DNA from: Flavobacterium hydrocarbonoxydans | Lineage (GTDB): Bacteria; Bacteroidota; Bacteroidia; Flavobacteriales; Flavobacteriaceae | DNA: 64,000 bases | Direction: 5' to 3' | NCBI RefSeq assembly: GCF_009789235.1 | Contig: NZ_WSTB01000002.1 | Location: forward strand, 620,001 to 684,000 | In this document: piece by piece, positions 25,192 to 34,629 of the stretch | How positions within the stretch are numbered: the first letter of the stretch is position 1 | Layout: each line of letters starts with the position of its first letter | Program-made: the position numbers and the translations under genes | The notes under the pieces: generated by a model | What the model was told of the DNA's origin: nothing | The model's database searches: none | The model's input: only the letters and a program-made list of their open reading frames with translations

Positions 25192-25595
25192 TAGATTGTT
25201 TTGCTGTTTTTTAATTCGGCTATCGAAATCCCGAAAGCATCGGCATATTTTTGTAACGTTTTATCGTTTAGTTTGGCAAAAACGGCTGGTTTAAAGTGTC
25301 TTTTTACACGCCATTTCCAAAGACCAACATAACTGGAAAGAATGGTAAGATCCATTTTATTAACTTCCATAAAATAACAAATTGGACTTACCTCACCATT
25401 TTCAACTTGTTGTCTGGCTTCGGCAATTCGTTCGTTTATTTCCTCAATAGAATTCGAAAGTGCAATGGTTTTTGGCTCCCAGCCTGTACTTAAAGCCGTG
25501 GTATAATTGCCGTTTTCATCAGTGGCGTAAACCAGTTCTTTTAGATTATTCTGAGTTAAATTGCCTTTGTCCTGTGGTACTTTTTCTTTTTCCAT
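25191..25595 (-). CDS. Conserved-looking hypothetical protein between BtrH-like and dehydratase genes
   Basis: 134 residues, soluble, mostly helical, with SNSIEEINERIAEARQQVENG and a C-terminal LQKYADAFGISIAELK that resembles a helix-turn-helix or carrier-binding helix pair. No family recognised. The TAATG overlap with the BtrH-like gene (25191) suggests a functional pair, for example an adaptor for acyl transfer. Confidence 0.7.
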   Translation of the reverse strand: MEKEKVPQDKGNLTQNNLKELVYATDENGNYTTALSTGWEPKTIALSNSIEEINERIAEARQQVENGEVSPICYFMEVNKMDLTILSSYVGLWKWRVKRHFKPAVFAKLNDKTLQKYADAFGISIAELKNSKTI

Positions 25596-25619
25596 GACGT
25601 ATTTTATTTTCTGTTGAAA

Positions 25620-26084
25620 TTATTTTACCGTCGAAATTGTTTTTTGAATGAATAAATTAATTTCGCATTCTAAAAGCATTTTTTCGTCCAGTAAACTTTG
25701 GCAGCTCATTGTACACAACGTATAATCGTCGCCTACAAATTTTGAAACCAGTGTTGCTTTTGTCGAAATCGTATCGCCCACTTTTGGGAGCAAATGTATT
25801 TTTACATTTTTTAAAGCACTGATAAAACCAATCACTTTTGCGTTTTCATCTACCGTTCCGTCAGCACCAACAAAATATTTCTGACCCACAATAGAAGAGC
25901 AGGTTTGTGCCGTATTTTCGATTAATCCCGCTTCTGTAAAAACAGTATCTGCAACAAAAATATTGTCTTCTTTTATCAAAAAAGAAGTTTCTACAAAATT
26001 GGCATCCAAACTCAAAATCAAATCCACCATGAGCATTGGTGCCCGGTGTGGCAAATAATTTTGGATGTCAATAGTCTGAATCAT
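25620..26084 (-). CDS. Hotdog dehydratase-like protein (ApeI/FabZ type) A
   Basis: 154 residues: LPHRAPMLMVDLIL at the N-terminus and FTEAGLIENTAQTCSSIVG in the helix that carries the FabZ Glu. The Glu is present, but the position where FabZ has its His (HF before EAG) reads VF here. It pairs with the adjacent homologue at 26093-26524, which has the His, so the two may form a mixed dimer that dehydrates 3-hydroxyacyl-ACP intermediates. It lies 8 bases downstream of that gene. Confidence 0.82.
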   Translation of the reverse strand: MIQTIDIQNYLPHRAPMLMVDLILSLDANFVETSFLIKEDNIFVADTVFTEAGLIENTAQTCSSIVGQKYFVGADGTVDENAKVIGFISALKNVKIHLLPKVGDTISTKATLVSKFVGDDYTLCTMSCQSLLDEKMLLECEINLFIQKTISTVK

Positions 26085-26092
26085 ACGCTGTA

Positions 26093-26524
26093 TTATTTAG
26101 CCAAAACCGTTTTCATTTGTCCGTTTGCAATTTCTTCATTGTTTAAAGTCGTTACAATATTCACTAAAGTGATTCCGGCAAATTCCTGTATAATAGTTAC
26201 CGTTGACTGAATTGTATCTTTGATTTGGGGTAATTTTTTAATTTCAATTTCCTTGATAGAACCAATGTAACCCGTTGGAGCCGGTTCGTTTCTTAAAAAA
26301 AACTGATAGCCGGTATGTAAGGCTACCGATTGCGCCATGTGTTCGATTAAACCAGCTTCCAGGAAATGATTGTTTTCAAAAAAAAGATTATCGTTTTCAA
26401 TGGTTAAACCGGAAACCAATGAAGTTTCGGTAAACGAATACATTTTATCCACCATCACAAAAGGAAATTTTTGCGGTAGTAAATGGCCCACGGCTTCTTT
26501 TTCTAAAAGTAGTACAGTTTCCAT
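26093..26524 (-). CDS. Hotdog dehydratase-like protein (FabZ type) B
   Basis: 143 residues: LLPQKFPFVMVDKM and NNHFLEAGLIEHMAQSVAL, keeping both the His and the Glu expected of an active dehydratase. It probably introduces the trans double bonds of the polyene. Its start overlaps the DarB stop as TAATG (26524), so it is translated with the resorcinol-forming genes. Confidence 0.85.
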   Translation of the reverse strand: METVLLLEKEAVGHLLPQKFPFVMVDKMYSFTETSLVSGLTIENDNLFFENNHFLEAGLIEHMAQSVALHTGYQFFLRNEPAPTGYIGSIKEIEIKKLPQIKDTIQSTVTIIQEFAGITLVNIVTTLNNEEIANGQMKTVLAK

Positions 26525-27657
26525 TAATAAACCGTTAAATAAGCATACGCAAATGAAAACCTTCCGCTTTCCGGAACTGATAATAAAATGCGATCTCCTT
26601 TTTTCAAATTGCCTGAATTCATTAATTCTTCAAGGGCTAAATAAATAGAGGCAGAACCCACATTTCCTACTCTTGAAAGATTCATAAACCATTTTTCGTC
26701 AGCGATTCCGATTCCTTTTTCGTTTAGTCCTTTTTTTAATCCTTCGACAAAAAAGTTAGACGAAACGTGCGGGATAAAATAATCAATCTGATCGGCTGTA
26801 ATTTTATTTTTTGCCATAGCATCATTCATGCTTTCTACTCCCTTGGCCAAAATAAATTCGTCCAGTAATTTTACATCTTGTTTGATAGCAAAAACCGATT
26901 CGTTTAACCATTCTTCAGGGGCATAATCGCTCCATGATTTTATCTGGCCATTTTCTAATTTATCACCTCCAGCATACATACAGGTTTCTAATTCGAAAGC
27001 GTATGAAAAGGCTTCCATCCATTCAATTTTTAAAGAAATAGGGCCTCTTGGTTTGTTTTCTAATAAAAAAGCACCTGCACCATCAGACAACATCCAACGT
27101 AAAAAATCTTTTTTGAAGGCAATAATAGGCTGTTCTTCAAGGTTTTTTAGATTGTTGGCTTCATGATTGTACATTTGGGCGTTTAGCCAGGACGAAACTT
27201 TCTCAGATCCGGTGCAAATAGCATTTTTCGAGTTTCCTGATTTTATCGAAAGAAAACCATATTTTAAGGAATTCATTCCCGCACAGCAAACCCCAGTTGA
27301 AGAATTAAGTTCAACCGATTTGTTTTTAAGCAAACCATGAACCATCGCAGCATGAGAAGGCAGGAAAATATCAGGTGTTGAGGTGCCACAGGAAAGTACT
27401 TCCAGATCTTGTGAGGTGAAATTCTCATCAAATAATTGTATGATAGCATTGTGCGTTAACTCGGCATTATTATGCGTCGTTTTTCCGTTTTTGTCAACGG
27501 CATAATAACGGCTCACAATTTTATTGTTACGTAAAATAATACGTCTTGCTTTAGAAGCAGCGTCATTGATAAGGCCTAAATAGCTTTCCATTTCATCATT
27601 CGAAATGGGTTCATTGGGCAAATATTTTGCGGCTTTTGTAATATATACTTCAAACAT
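26524..27657 (-). CDS. darB: DarB-like ketosynthase III for dialkylresorcinol formation
   Basis: 377 residues of the FabH-type fold: nucleophile Cys in STGVCCAGMNSL, His in YFIPHVSSNFF and Asn in SRVGNVGSAS. In described dialkylresorcinol pathways DarB joins two fatty-acid-derived chains into a cyclohexanedione that DarA then oxidises to the resorcinol. The pairing with DarA 16 bases upstream supports this over ordinary FabH. The resorcinol is the alcohol half of flexirubin. Confidence 0.88.
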   Translation of the reverse strand: MFEVYITKAAKYLPNEPISNDEMESYLGLINDAASKARRIILRNNKIVSRYYAVDKNGKTTHNNAELTHNAIIQLFDENFTSQDLEVLSCGTSTPDIFLPSHAAMVHGLLKNKSVELNSSTGVCCAGMNSLKYGFLSIKSGNSKNAICTGSEKVSSWLNAQMYNHEANNLKNLEEQPIIAFKKDFLRWMLSDGAGAFLLENKPRGPISLKIEWMEAFSYAFELETCMYAGGDKLENGQIKSWSDYAPEEWLNESVFAIKQDVKLLDEFILAKGVESMNDAMAKNKITADQIDYFIPHVSSNFFVEGLKKGLNEKGIGIADEKWFMNLSRVGNVGSASIYLALEELMNSGNLKKGDRILLSVPESGRFSFAYAYLTVY

Positions 27658-27673
27658 AATCTACTTTCGTCAT

Positions 27674-28576
27674 CTAAACTCCTTGATAATATTGAGTTTC
27701 TTTTTTTATAGTTTTTAACTTAAAAGGATAGGTAATAAGGTGCAAGATATACACTATTGGTGAGATTAACCATATCGCAAGGAATAAATAAACATTAAAT
27801 ACTTTAAGAAGCTGTTTTCTGTTTTTTTGATTTTTATAAATCAAATTAGACCATTTATTAAAAATTTTGTTAGCAGTTTTATCAACAGTTACCAAATAAG
27901 GACTAATGCGAACGCCACCAAGAGCTACTAATTCAGGTTGTAATCCGGTAAAATTATTTTGATTGAAATGATTCAGAATGACTTCGCCAAATTTATCAGA
28001 TTCCTGAATGTCTTTCTCAGAAACTCCAGGTAAAGGAAAGATGCCGAGGTATTTTTTCTTCACTCCCGAAAACATCCATTCTACGATTGTAATGACACTT
28101 ATTAAGTTACCCACACGATCCACGAGCGCGACATTTCCAACCAATTGTGCGTTGGCTTCCTGTAGCAATTTTTTAATTTTTTCCTGAGCCATAATCCACA
28201 TATTGCGGGATCCGCTAATGGTTACAACCGGTGTTCCGTTGAGTATTTTTTTGCCTTCATCACTTTTCAAAAACGAGTTAATCGGAATGGAAGGCGATAA
28301 ATACCAAACCTGATAATGAAAAAGAATCAGATCGAATTGGGTGTTTAAAACAGCTTCCGGAATGGGTTTTAAAGCAGTTGGAATCTGTAAAAAAGATTCC
28401 GGAAAAGCATCAAAAAAAGAAGCCTTATCCCAAGGAAAAGGAAATGGCTTTTCTAATGCTATTTGATGAAAAACTACATTTATTTCTGAGCTATTCAGGA
28501 ATGGTTTTGCAATGTTTTGTGCAATCGATTCCAGCTGTCCAGATTGGGTATAATAAATTACGAGAACATTTTTCAT
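27674..28576 (-). CDS. darA: DarA-like dialkylresorcinol-forming enzyme
   Basis: 300 residues from the ATG at 28576. The N-terminus MKNVLVIYYTQSGQLESIA is a flavodoxin-like strand and phosphate loop, fitting an oxidation (aromatisation) step on the DarB product. Two hydrophobic helices near the C-terminus (about 250-285) suggest membrane association. The frame stays open to 28675 inside the upstream gene, but that 33-residue extension has no family character and would overlap the oxidoreductase stop. Confidence 0.85.
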   Translation of the reverse strand: MKNVLVIYYTQSGQLESIAQNIAKPFLNSSEINVVFHQIALEKPFPFPWDKASFFDAFPESFLQIPTALKPIPEAVLNTQFDLILFHYQVWYLSPSIPINSFLKSDEGKKILNGTPVVTISGSRNMWIMAQEKIKKLLQEANAQLVGNVALVDRVGNLISVITIVEWMFSGVKKKYLGIFPLPGVSEKDIQESDKFGEVILNHFNQNNFTGLQPELVALGGVRISPYLVTVDKTANKIFNKWSNLIYKNQKNRKQLLKVFNVYLFLAIWLISPIVYILHLITYPFKLKTIKKETQYYQGV

Positions 28577-28620
28577 TAGATTTGATGGCTTTGATGATGA
28601 ACAAAAATAGGTATTTTTTT

Positions 28621-30261
28621 TCAAACGAATTTTCTGATTTTGTCTGATCGTTTGGTATGCACCCACTCTGGCCATGATGACTGATCTTCGGCATCGTAAA
28701 TCCGTATTTTCTGGTCGGGATCTTCGATTACTAAATCATCAGAAGTACATTTCAAGATTGAAGCTGCTGCTGCCAATCCGGAATAAGTGGCTCCCGTAAC
28801 ACCGTGCGAAAGTGTGCAGGCTCCACAAAGATGCAGGTTTTCTATTTCGGTTTTATTTTTAAACGAAAAAGGACCAACCTGATTTAAAGTTTTTTCCGTT
28901 CCATACACATTTCCTCTGGTCGAATTGATGTAAAACTGATTTGTTTTTGGCGTTCCCAATTCAGCCTGAATAATATGTTTTTTGGCATTTGGAATCACTT
29001 TTTCGACATTATTCATTAATTTTTCAATGACTTTTTCCTTAAAAAGAACATAAGCTTCATCATGATAATCATTTTCATTGGCACAACTGGGCACATGATC
29101 GTAATTAACGTAGGTTACAATTTCAAAATTATGATGGCGACCGTTAAAACTTGGCGGATCTTTAAGTGTGGTACAACTCATGAACAGGGCCGGAAATGAT
29201 TCTCCATCGGTAATGGTGTCGCTCATTAAATCATCAAAGTTAGCATCGTTATTTTCGTCTTTCATCATCCAAATGTTTCCAGAATCTATTCCGTAAAGGG
29301 TCACATCCATATCCAGAGTCAGAAATAAAATAAGAGAGGTAACCGAATATTTTGTTTTTTGAAGCTTTTTAAGGAGCGAATTACTCAAATGCTCCTTACC
29401 AATTAAATTGAGGTAGGTAATCGAAGGATCTGCATTTGAGATGATATTTTTAGCAAAAATCTGAGTTCCATCTTGTAGCTGTACACCAATAGCTTTTTTG
29501 TTTTCGATAAGTATTTTTTCGACATTTTGTTTCACCCGAACTTCGCCACCGTGCTTTTTGATACCATTGGTCATGGCTTTTACGATGCCACCGCCACCAC
29601 CCATGGGATAAAACCCGCCTTCAAAATAATGTCCCATTACCGAACAATGTACCGGAAAGCAGGCTCTCTTTGGCGAAAGCCCATGATCACCACACTGGAT
29701 GTTTAAAACAGCTTTCAGCATAGGATCCTTAACATGCCAGCCAATGACCTTTTTTAACGGAAATAAAGCAAATTTACCAAAGTGTTTGGTTCTGAAAGGC
29801 ACTGTGATTTTTTGCCAGAGACCTTTAAGTTTAGGCATTAATTGCAATTCTTCGTTTACCTTTTGCACTAGCGAAAGATAGTCCTGTATGTTTTTTTCTT
29901 CTTTGGGGAAATGAGTTGAAAGTGTATTTTTTAGATTTTCGAAACCTGCCGGCAAATCAAAAGCCTGATCGCCAATTAGGCAGTGTTCATAAGCGTTTTT
30001 ATTCATCCGGAAGAACACCATATCATTGGCAATTCCGAGACCACGATAAAGTTCGTTTGTAGATTGACCGTTATCTAAAAGTCCAACATAATGCACACCT
30101 GGGCTAAAGCGATGTCCATTTAGCGTGAAGCTATGACTCCATCCTCCGGGAACATAATGCTGTTCAAGAACTACCACTTTTTGCCCTGCTCTCGCCAGGC
30201 AAATTGCAGTCGCTAAACCGCCAACCCCGGAACCTATGATAATCGAATCAAATTCTTCCAT
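28621..30261 (-). CDS. CrtI/CrtISO-like FAD-dependent oxidoreductase 2
   Basis: 546 residues: GSGVGGLATAICLARAG (about 9-25) for FAD binding, GGGGGIVKAM in the middle and the C-terminal LCGACTLSHGVTGATYSG. It belongs to the phytoene desaturase/carotene isomerase/retinol saturase group, like 4652-6169, but is only distantly similar to it. In the flexirubin context it could isomerise or modify the polyene or oxidise the ring. It is followed by darA after 44 bases. Confidence 0.85.
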   Translation of the reverse strand: MEEFDSIIIGSGVGGLATAICLARAGQKVVVLEQHYVPGGWSHSFTLNGHRFSPGVHYVGLLDNGQSTNELYRGLGIANDMVFFRMNKNAYEHCLIGDQAFDLPAGFENLKNTLSTHFPKEEKNIQDYLSLVQKVNEELQLMPKLKGLWQKITVPFRTKHFGKFALFPLKKVIGWHVKDPMLKAVLNIQCGDHGLSPKRACFPVHCSVMGHYFEGGFYPMGGGGGIVKAMTNGIKKHGGEVRVKQNVEKILIENKKAIGVQLQDGTQIFAKNIISNADPSITYLNLIGKEHLSNSLLKKLQKTKYSVTSLILFLTLDMDVTLYGIDSGNIWMMKDENNDANFDDLMSDTITDGESFPALFMSCTTLKDPPSFNGRHHNFEIVTYVNYDHVPSCANENDYHDEAYVLFKEKVIEKLMNNVEKVIPNAKKHIIQAELGTPKTNQFYINSTRGNVYGTEKTLNQVGPFSFKNKTEIENLHLCGACTLSHGVTGATYSGLAAAASILKCTSDDLVIEDPDQKIRIYDAEDQSSWPEWVHTKRSDKIRKFV

Positions 30262-30316
30262 ACTTTGTTTTTGTGTTTACTAAAGTAGGAAAAGAAAATT
30301 GACTTTCTTTTTTTAG

Positions 30317-31201
30317 TTATGATTCTTTATCATTATTCCAAAAATCAAAATAATTGAACCATTGAAGCGGATACTTTTGAAGAATATTTTCGACACTTTC
30401 AACATAGGCTTTGAGCAGGCCTTTTTCGTCACGGTGTTTTACCTCAGCTTCTCTGGCATATAAGTGGTAATGCAGTTTTGGTTCTTTCATTACATAAACA
30501 AAAACCACAGGGACTTTTAATCTTGATGCGATTAAAAAAGGACCCGCTGGGAAATGAGCTTCTTCGCCAAGAATTTTTTCTGTTAAGGATTTAGTGCCTT
30601 CAAAATAACGGTCACCGGTAAAACAAACCAATTCGTTACGGGCTAATGCAGCGTTAATTTCAAAAATATGTGATAAATCATCTTTGATAATAATAAATTT
30701 CACACTTGGTTTTTTGGCAACGCTTTCCAGATAATTTTTAATGGCTGAATGTTCTAAATCTGTAGTAACCAGATTGATCTGAAAATCAATATCGATGTCG
30801 CCTAAAAAATGTTCTGCAATTTCAAAATTTCCAACGTGGGCGCTAATCAATACACCGCCTTTTTTCTCGGCCAACAATTTTTTCAGCACTTCAATTCCGT
30901 CAAATTCATACGTAAATTTATTCCGCATTCCTGCAGAAATGGCGACTTTATCAATAATAGTCTGTCCAAAAGTATAATAACTTCTGAACACCATTTTTTT
31001 AGATTTGAAATAGGAGTATCCTAACCGTTCTTTAAAATAATAGAAGATAGCACGGTTGCTTTTTTTGAGAAAAAGAAAGTAATAAGAAGCTACAAAACAG
31101 AGCAAAAAATAGGCGGATGTAACACCCGCCTTTTGTATTAGAAAAACGAATATTCTATAGCCTAAAACTGTCCCTTTTGATTTGCCATCCCATTGACTCA
31201 T
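30317..31201 (-). CDS. LpxL/HtrB-like lysophospholipid acyltransferase
   Basis: 294 residues with an N-terminal membrane segment (about 20-38) and the HX4E motif HVGNFE (about residue 120) typical of lipid A late acyltransferases. FTGDRYFEG and FPAGPFLIASRLKVPVVFVYV follow as in the family. Such genes are regular in aryl polyene and flexirubin clusters, where they may attach a lipid anchor or an acyl chain. TAATG overlap with the carrier protein gene (31201) suggests it uses that carrier directly. Confidence 0.85.
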   Translation of the reverse strand: MSQWDGKSKGTVLGYRIFVFLIQKAGVTSAYFLLCFVASYYFLFLKKSNRAIFYYFKERLGYSYFKSKKMVFRSYYTFGQTIIDKVAISAGMRNKFTYEFDGIEVLKKLLAEKKGGVLISAHVGNFEIAEHFLGDIDIDFQINLVTTDLEHSAIKNYLESVAKKPSVKFIIIKDDLSHIFEINAALARNELVCFTGDRYFEGTKSLTEKILGEEAHFPAGPFLIASRLKVPVVFVYVMKEPKLHYHLYAREAEVKHRDEKGLLKAYVESVENILQKYPLQWFNYFDFWNNDKES

Positions 31202-31455
31202 TAAGCAGTTTTAGCTTTTAGTTTCGTTTCGATAAGGTCATAGAAATTCTGAAAAGTTGCAATACCAACAAAGTCAGCCTCAACAAGTTTTACACCAAAA
31301 TTAGATTCAATAGAAACTACTAAATCTACATAATCCAGACTATCAAGTCCAAGAGTGTCTTTTAAATTAGCATCTGGTTCAATGTCGTCATTATCCACTT
31401 CAAATTCATCAACCAAAAAACCATTAATTTTTTTTATAATCTCTTCTTTATTCAT
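31201..31455 (-). CDS. Acyl carrier protein 2
   Basis: 84 residues with the phosphopantetheine motif LGLDSLDYVDL. I take the ATG at 31455; a GTG codon directly before it extends the frame by one residue only. Its start overlaps the 3' end of the ketosynthase gene by 8 bases. It sits between ketosynthase and acyltransferase genes, suggesting it supplies the chain for both. Confidence 0.92.
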   Translation of the reverse strand: MNKEEIIKKINGFLVDEFEVDNDDIEPDANLKDTLGLDSLDYVDLVVSIESNFGVKLVEADFVGIATFQNFYDLIETKLKAKTA

Positions 31456-32683
31456 CACTCAATTTAAACTTTTTTACGACCAACGCAGAGTTGGTTCCTC
31501 CAAACCCGAAGGAATTGGACAAAAATATATCAAATTTTTTGTTTAACGTAGTTTTAACCAAATTTAATTTTGCCGCATCTTCGTCTGGATTCTCTAAATT
31601 GATGTTAGGTGCAATAAAATCGTGCTGCATCATAAGGATAGAGTAGATTACCTCGCTCGCACCAGCCATCCAGCATTCATGACCTGTCATTGATTTTGTA
31701 GAACTTACATGTGGATTTTTCTCACCAAAAACTTCAAAGATCGCTTTGGCTTCGTTTTCGTCTCCTACAGGAGTAGAGGTAGCATGCGCATTAATATATT
31801 CGATATCGGCAGCTTTTAGCTGGGCATCATCTAGTGCTCTTTGCATCGCTGTGGCTGGTCCTTCGACATTTGGAGTCGAAATATGTCCTCCGTTTGATGA
31901 AAATCCGTAACCGGCAACCTCAGCCAGAATGGTAGCACCTCTGGCAATAGCTGATTCGTAACTTTCTAAAATTAAGGTAGCGCCACCGCCACTCGGAATT
32001 AATCCGTCACGTCCTGAATCAAAAGGTCTTGAGGCTTTGGTTGGTTCGTTTTCTCTTGGCGAAAAAACACCCAGACCATCAAAACTGCTCATGGCATATT
32101 TGTTAATTTCCTGTGCACCACCACATATAATAATGTCCTGAAAACCGCTTTTGATTAAAAAATAAGCCAGACCAATAGAATGCGATCCACTGGCACAGGC
32201 AGCACTTATGGTAAGATTGATACCACGAAGTTTAAAGATTGTCGAAAGATTCATCGTTACCGTTGAATTCATCGATTTAAAAATAGCACCTGAACCAATA
32301 AGAGCGGTGTCTTTTTTGTCACGAATGATATCGGTAGCTTCGATAATAGCTTTAGAAACACTATCGTTACCGTACATAATACCTACTTCGCGATTATCAA
32401 AAAAAGCATCGTCTATTTGGGCATTTTTTAAGGCTTCAATGGTTGCCATGTAGGCGTATTCGGTTTCTTCACCAATGCTCATGCGTTGTCTTCGGGTTAG
32501 CAGACTCTTTAGATCTGGTTTTGGAACCATACCGGTTAAGGCAGATTGAAAACCAAATTCTTTTCTTTCGGCATCAAACTGAATTCCTGATTTTCCGTTG
32601 TATAACGAATCCTTAACTTCGTCTAAAGAAGTTCCGATGCAGGAATAAATTCCCATTCCAGTAATTACAACTCTCCTATTCAT
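31448..32683 (-). CDS. Beta-ketoacyl-ACP synthase (FabF/KAS II type)
   Basis: 411 residues with Cys in SAACASGSHSI, His in NAHATSTPVGD and His in MTGHECWMAGASE. The last motif departs from the usual GHTLGAAG, hinting at an altered pocket. It is directly followed by an acyl carrier protein and preceded by a FabG reductase, the normal elongation set. Probably one of the elongating synthases of the polyene. Confidence 0.9.
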   Translation of the reverse strand: MNRRVVITGMGIYSCIGTSLDEVKDSLYNGKSGIQFDAERKEFGFQSALTGMVPKPDLKSLLTRRQRMSIGEETEYAYMATIEALKNAQIDDAFFDNREVGIMYGNDSVSKAIIEATDIIRDKKDTALIGSGAIFKSMNSTVTMNLSTIFKLRGINLTISAACASGSHSIGLAYFLIKSGFQDIIICGGAQEINKYAMSSFDGLGVFSPRENEPTKASRPFDSGRDGLIPSGGGATLILESYESAIARGATILAEVAGYGFSSNGGHISTPNVEGPATAMQRALDDAQLKAADIEYINAHATSTPVGDENEAKAIFEVFGEKNPHVSSTKSMTGHECWMAGASEVIYSILMMQHDFIAPNINLENPDEDAAKLNLVKTTLNKKFDIFLSNSFGFGGTNSALVVKKFKLSDE

Positions 32684-32702
32684 CTTCTTTTGTAGTAATT
32701 TT

Positions 32703-33434
32703 TTAAGAATATATTCCTCCGTTTATATTGATAATTTCGCCCGTAATGTAACTTGCTTTTTTTGAAATCAAAAAGCTTACCAAATCTGCTACTTCTTCGG
32801 CTTCGCCAAAACGATTGGCCGGAATTAGTTTCAATAATTCTTTTTCGTCCAGCTGACTTGTCATATCGGTTCTGATAAAACCGGGTGCAACCGCATTTAC
32901 GGTAATATTACGTTTGGCAACTTCCTGCGCCAAAGCTTTTGTAGCGGCTACAACAGCACCTTTTGCGGCTGAATAATTAGTCTGACCAGCAGTTCCTTTT
33001 ACCCCTGAAACCGAAACCATATTGACAATTCTGCCATATTTATTGCGTAACATTTTCTGGATAAAAAACTGTGTAACATTAAAAAAACCATTCAAACTGG
33101 TATTAACAACACCGTTCCAGTCTTCGGGTGTCATCCACATAAAAAGACCGTCTTTTGTAATCCCGGCGTTGTTTACAATAGCTTCGACAATGGCTTCCGG
33201 ATTAGCTTCCTGCCATTGGGTTAAAATATTTTTGACTTGTTCAAAATTTGAAACATCAAAACCTAAAATTTCTCCGGTAGCACCTAATCGGGTTACTTCC
33301 TGAAGGGTTTCTTCGGCGGCTGTTTTATTCGAATGGTAATTGATCAAGATATGATAATCAGATTCTACGGCTAATTTTTTACAAATAGCGCTTCCAATTC
33401 CTCTTGAACCACCCGTTACTAATACACATTTCAT
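32703..33434 (-). CDS. fabG: 3-oxoacyl-ACP reductase (FabG-like SDR)
   Basis: 243 residues: NADPH motif TGGSRGIGSAI, NNAG at about 90, catalytic Ser in NMVSVSG, YSAAK (Tyr/Lys) and INGGIYS at the end, all as in FabG. It reduces the 3-keto group after each condensation; with the hotdog dehydratases it would give the conjugated chain. It is probably the cluster's dedicated copy rather than the housekeeping gene. Confidence 0.9.
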   Translation of the reverse strand: MKCVLVTGGSRGIGSAICKKLAVESDYHILINYHSNKTAAEETLQEVTRLGATGEILGFDVSNFEQVKNILTQWQEANPEAIVEAIVNNAGITKDGLFMWMTPEDWNGVVNTSLNGFFNVTQFFIQKMLRNKYGRIVNMVSVSGVKGTAGQTNYSAAKGAVVAATKALAQEVAKRNITVNAVAPGFIRTDMTSQLDEKELLKLIPANRFGEAEEVADLVSFLISKKASYITGEIININGGIYS

Positions 33435-33505
33435 CTGTAGCAGCTATTTTAATACGCAATTATCTGTCTTACGACTTTTTAAATTATGCGTGTTTATTTT
33501 TGTTT

Positions 33506-34618
33506 TTATATTTTTTGAAAAGGTTCAGCGTTTTGAAACCATTCGCCCAGCACACTTCCGTCAGGTTTCAGGAAACCCCATTTTCCACTTAGTTTTACTC
33601 TTGCAAGTCCGTCAATAAATCCTTTTTGCTGGTTGCTGAACATCCCAAAAAGGGCTACTGAAATGTCATATCTTTCAGCAATGACCATTTTGCCGGTTTG
33701 ATCAATAAATCCCCAACTGTCGGTTTTTACCGGAGCTAATCCTTCTTCGCTAAAAACTTCAGCATCACTATAAGAAGGAGCAATTACAAAGGCACCTATA
33801 GTATTAATATAACCCCATTTTCCATTAATAGTGGCAGGAGCCAGGTCTTTCGAGAATGCTTTTACTTTTTCAAAACGTGGTCTTATAATCCATTTTCCTT
33901 CAAAATCTACAAACCCTATTTTGCCATCTTTTTTTGCAGGAACAAAATCTTGTGGACCAAAATTAAATAATTCATCAGCATCCGGAATTTCAATAAACTT
34001 TCCGTCATGAATTATGCCATACACTTTTCCTTTTTTTGCCCAGGTTGTATTTCGAGCAAAAGTGCCAACCTCATCGTAAATAGATTCAACAACTTCTTTT
34101 CCGGAGGTGTCTATAATTCCCCATTTGCCATTTTTTGCACATCTTGCATATTGACCTTCAAACGATCTTATGACATCGTATGTAGGATTAAGCACTACTT
34201 CAAATTTGTTGTTTATAAGTCCCACTTTATCGGATTGTCTGAAAAAAGCAACGCCATTTTCAAAATCAAATAATTTGTCAGAAGAAGGAGCTCCGCTTAG
34301 AATTTCACCTTTTTTGTTAATGTATTTCCAGGCCATTTTTATTTGAACAATGCAAATACCGCTATCAAAATATTTAGCATTGTCAAAAGTGGGAGCAATT
34401 ACCCATTCACCTTTGGTATCAATAAAACCCCATTTTCCTTTTTCTTCAGCCGCCGCTAGACCATCAGAGAAATTTTTTGCTGCACTAAATTTTGGCGCAA
34501 TGGCAAAGCTTCCCTCTTTTGTTATGTAACCAAATTTTCCATCTTTTCTAACCAATGCCAATTCTTGTGAATAGGCAAACTGTAATGCTAATACTAATAG
34601 GAGTACAATTTTTTTCAT
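33506..34618 (-). CDS. Secreted WG-repeat protein
   Basis: 370 residues with signal peptide MKKIVLLLVLALQFAYSQ and about nine WG-type repeats (for example KWGFIDTKGEWVIAPTF, KWGIIDTSGKEVV, KIGFVDFEGKWIIRPRF). WG repeats form an extracytoplasmic beta-propeller-like or solenoid scaffold that binds proteins or glycans; no enzyme motif is seen. It sits between the ammonia-lyase and fabG in the same orientation, spaced by 11 and 71 bases. Its role in pigment synthesis is unknown. Confidence 0.85.
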   Translation of the reverse strand: MKKIVLLLVLALQFAYSQELALVRKDGKFGYITKEGSFAIAPKFSAAKNFSDGLAAAEEKGKWGFIDTKGEWVIAPTFDNAKYFDSGICIVQIKMAWKYINKKGEILSGAPSSDKLFDFENGVAFFRQSDKVGLINNKFEVVLNPTYDVIRSFEGQYARCAKNGKWGIIDTSGKEVVESIYDEVGTFARNTTWAKKGKVYGIIHDGKFIEIPDADELFNFGPQDFVPAKKDGKIGFVDFEGKWIIRPRFEKVKAFSKDLAPATINGKWGYINTIGAFVIAPSYSDAEVFSEEGLAPVKTDSWGFIDQTGKMVIAERYDISVALFGMFSNQQKGFIDGLARVKLSGKWGFLKPDGSVLGEWFQNAEPFQKI

Positions 34619-34629
34619 TTATTGTAATA

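Noticed and set aside
28577..28675. N-terminal extension of DarA
   Set aside because: Would overlap the stop of the oxidoreductase gene and precede the flavodoxin-like start MKNVLVIYYTQSG.
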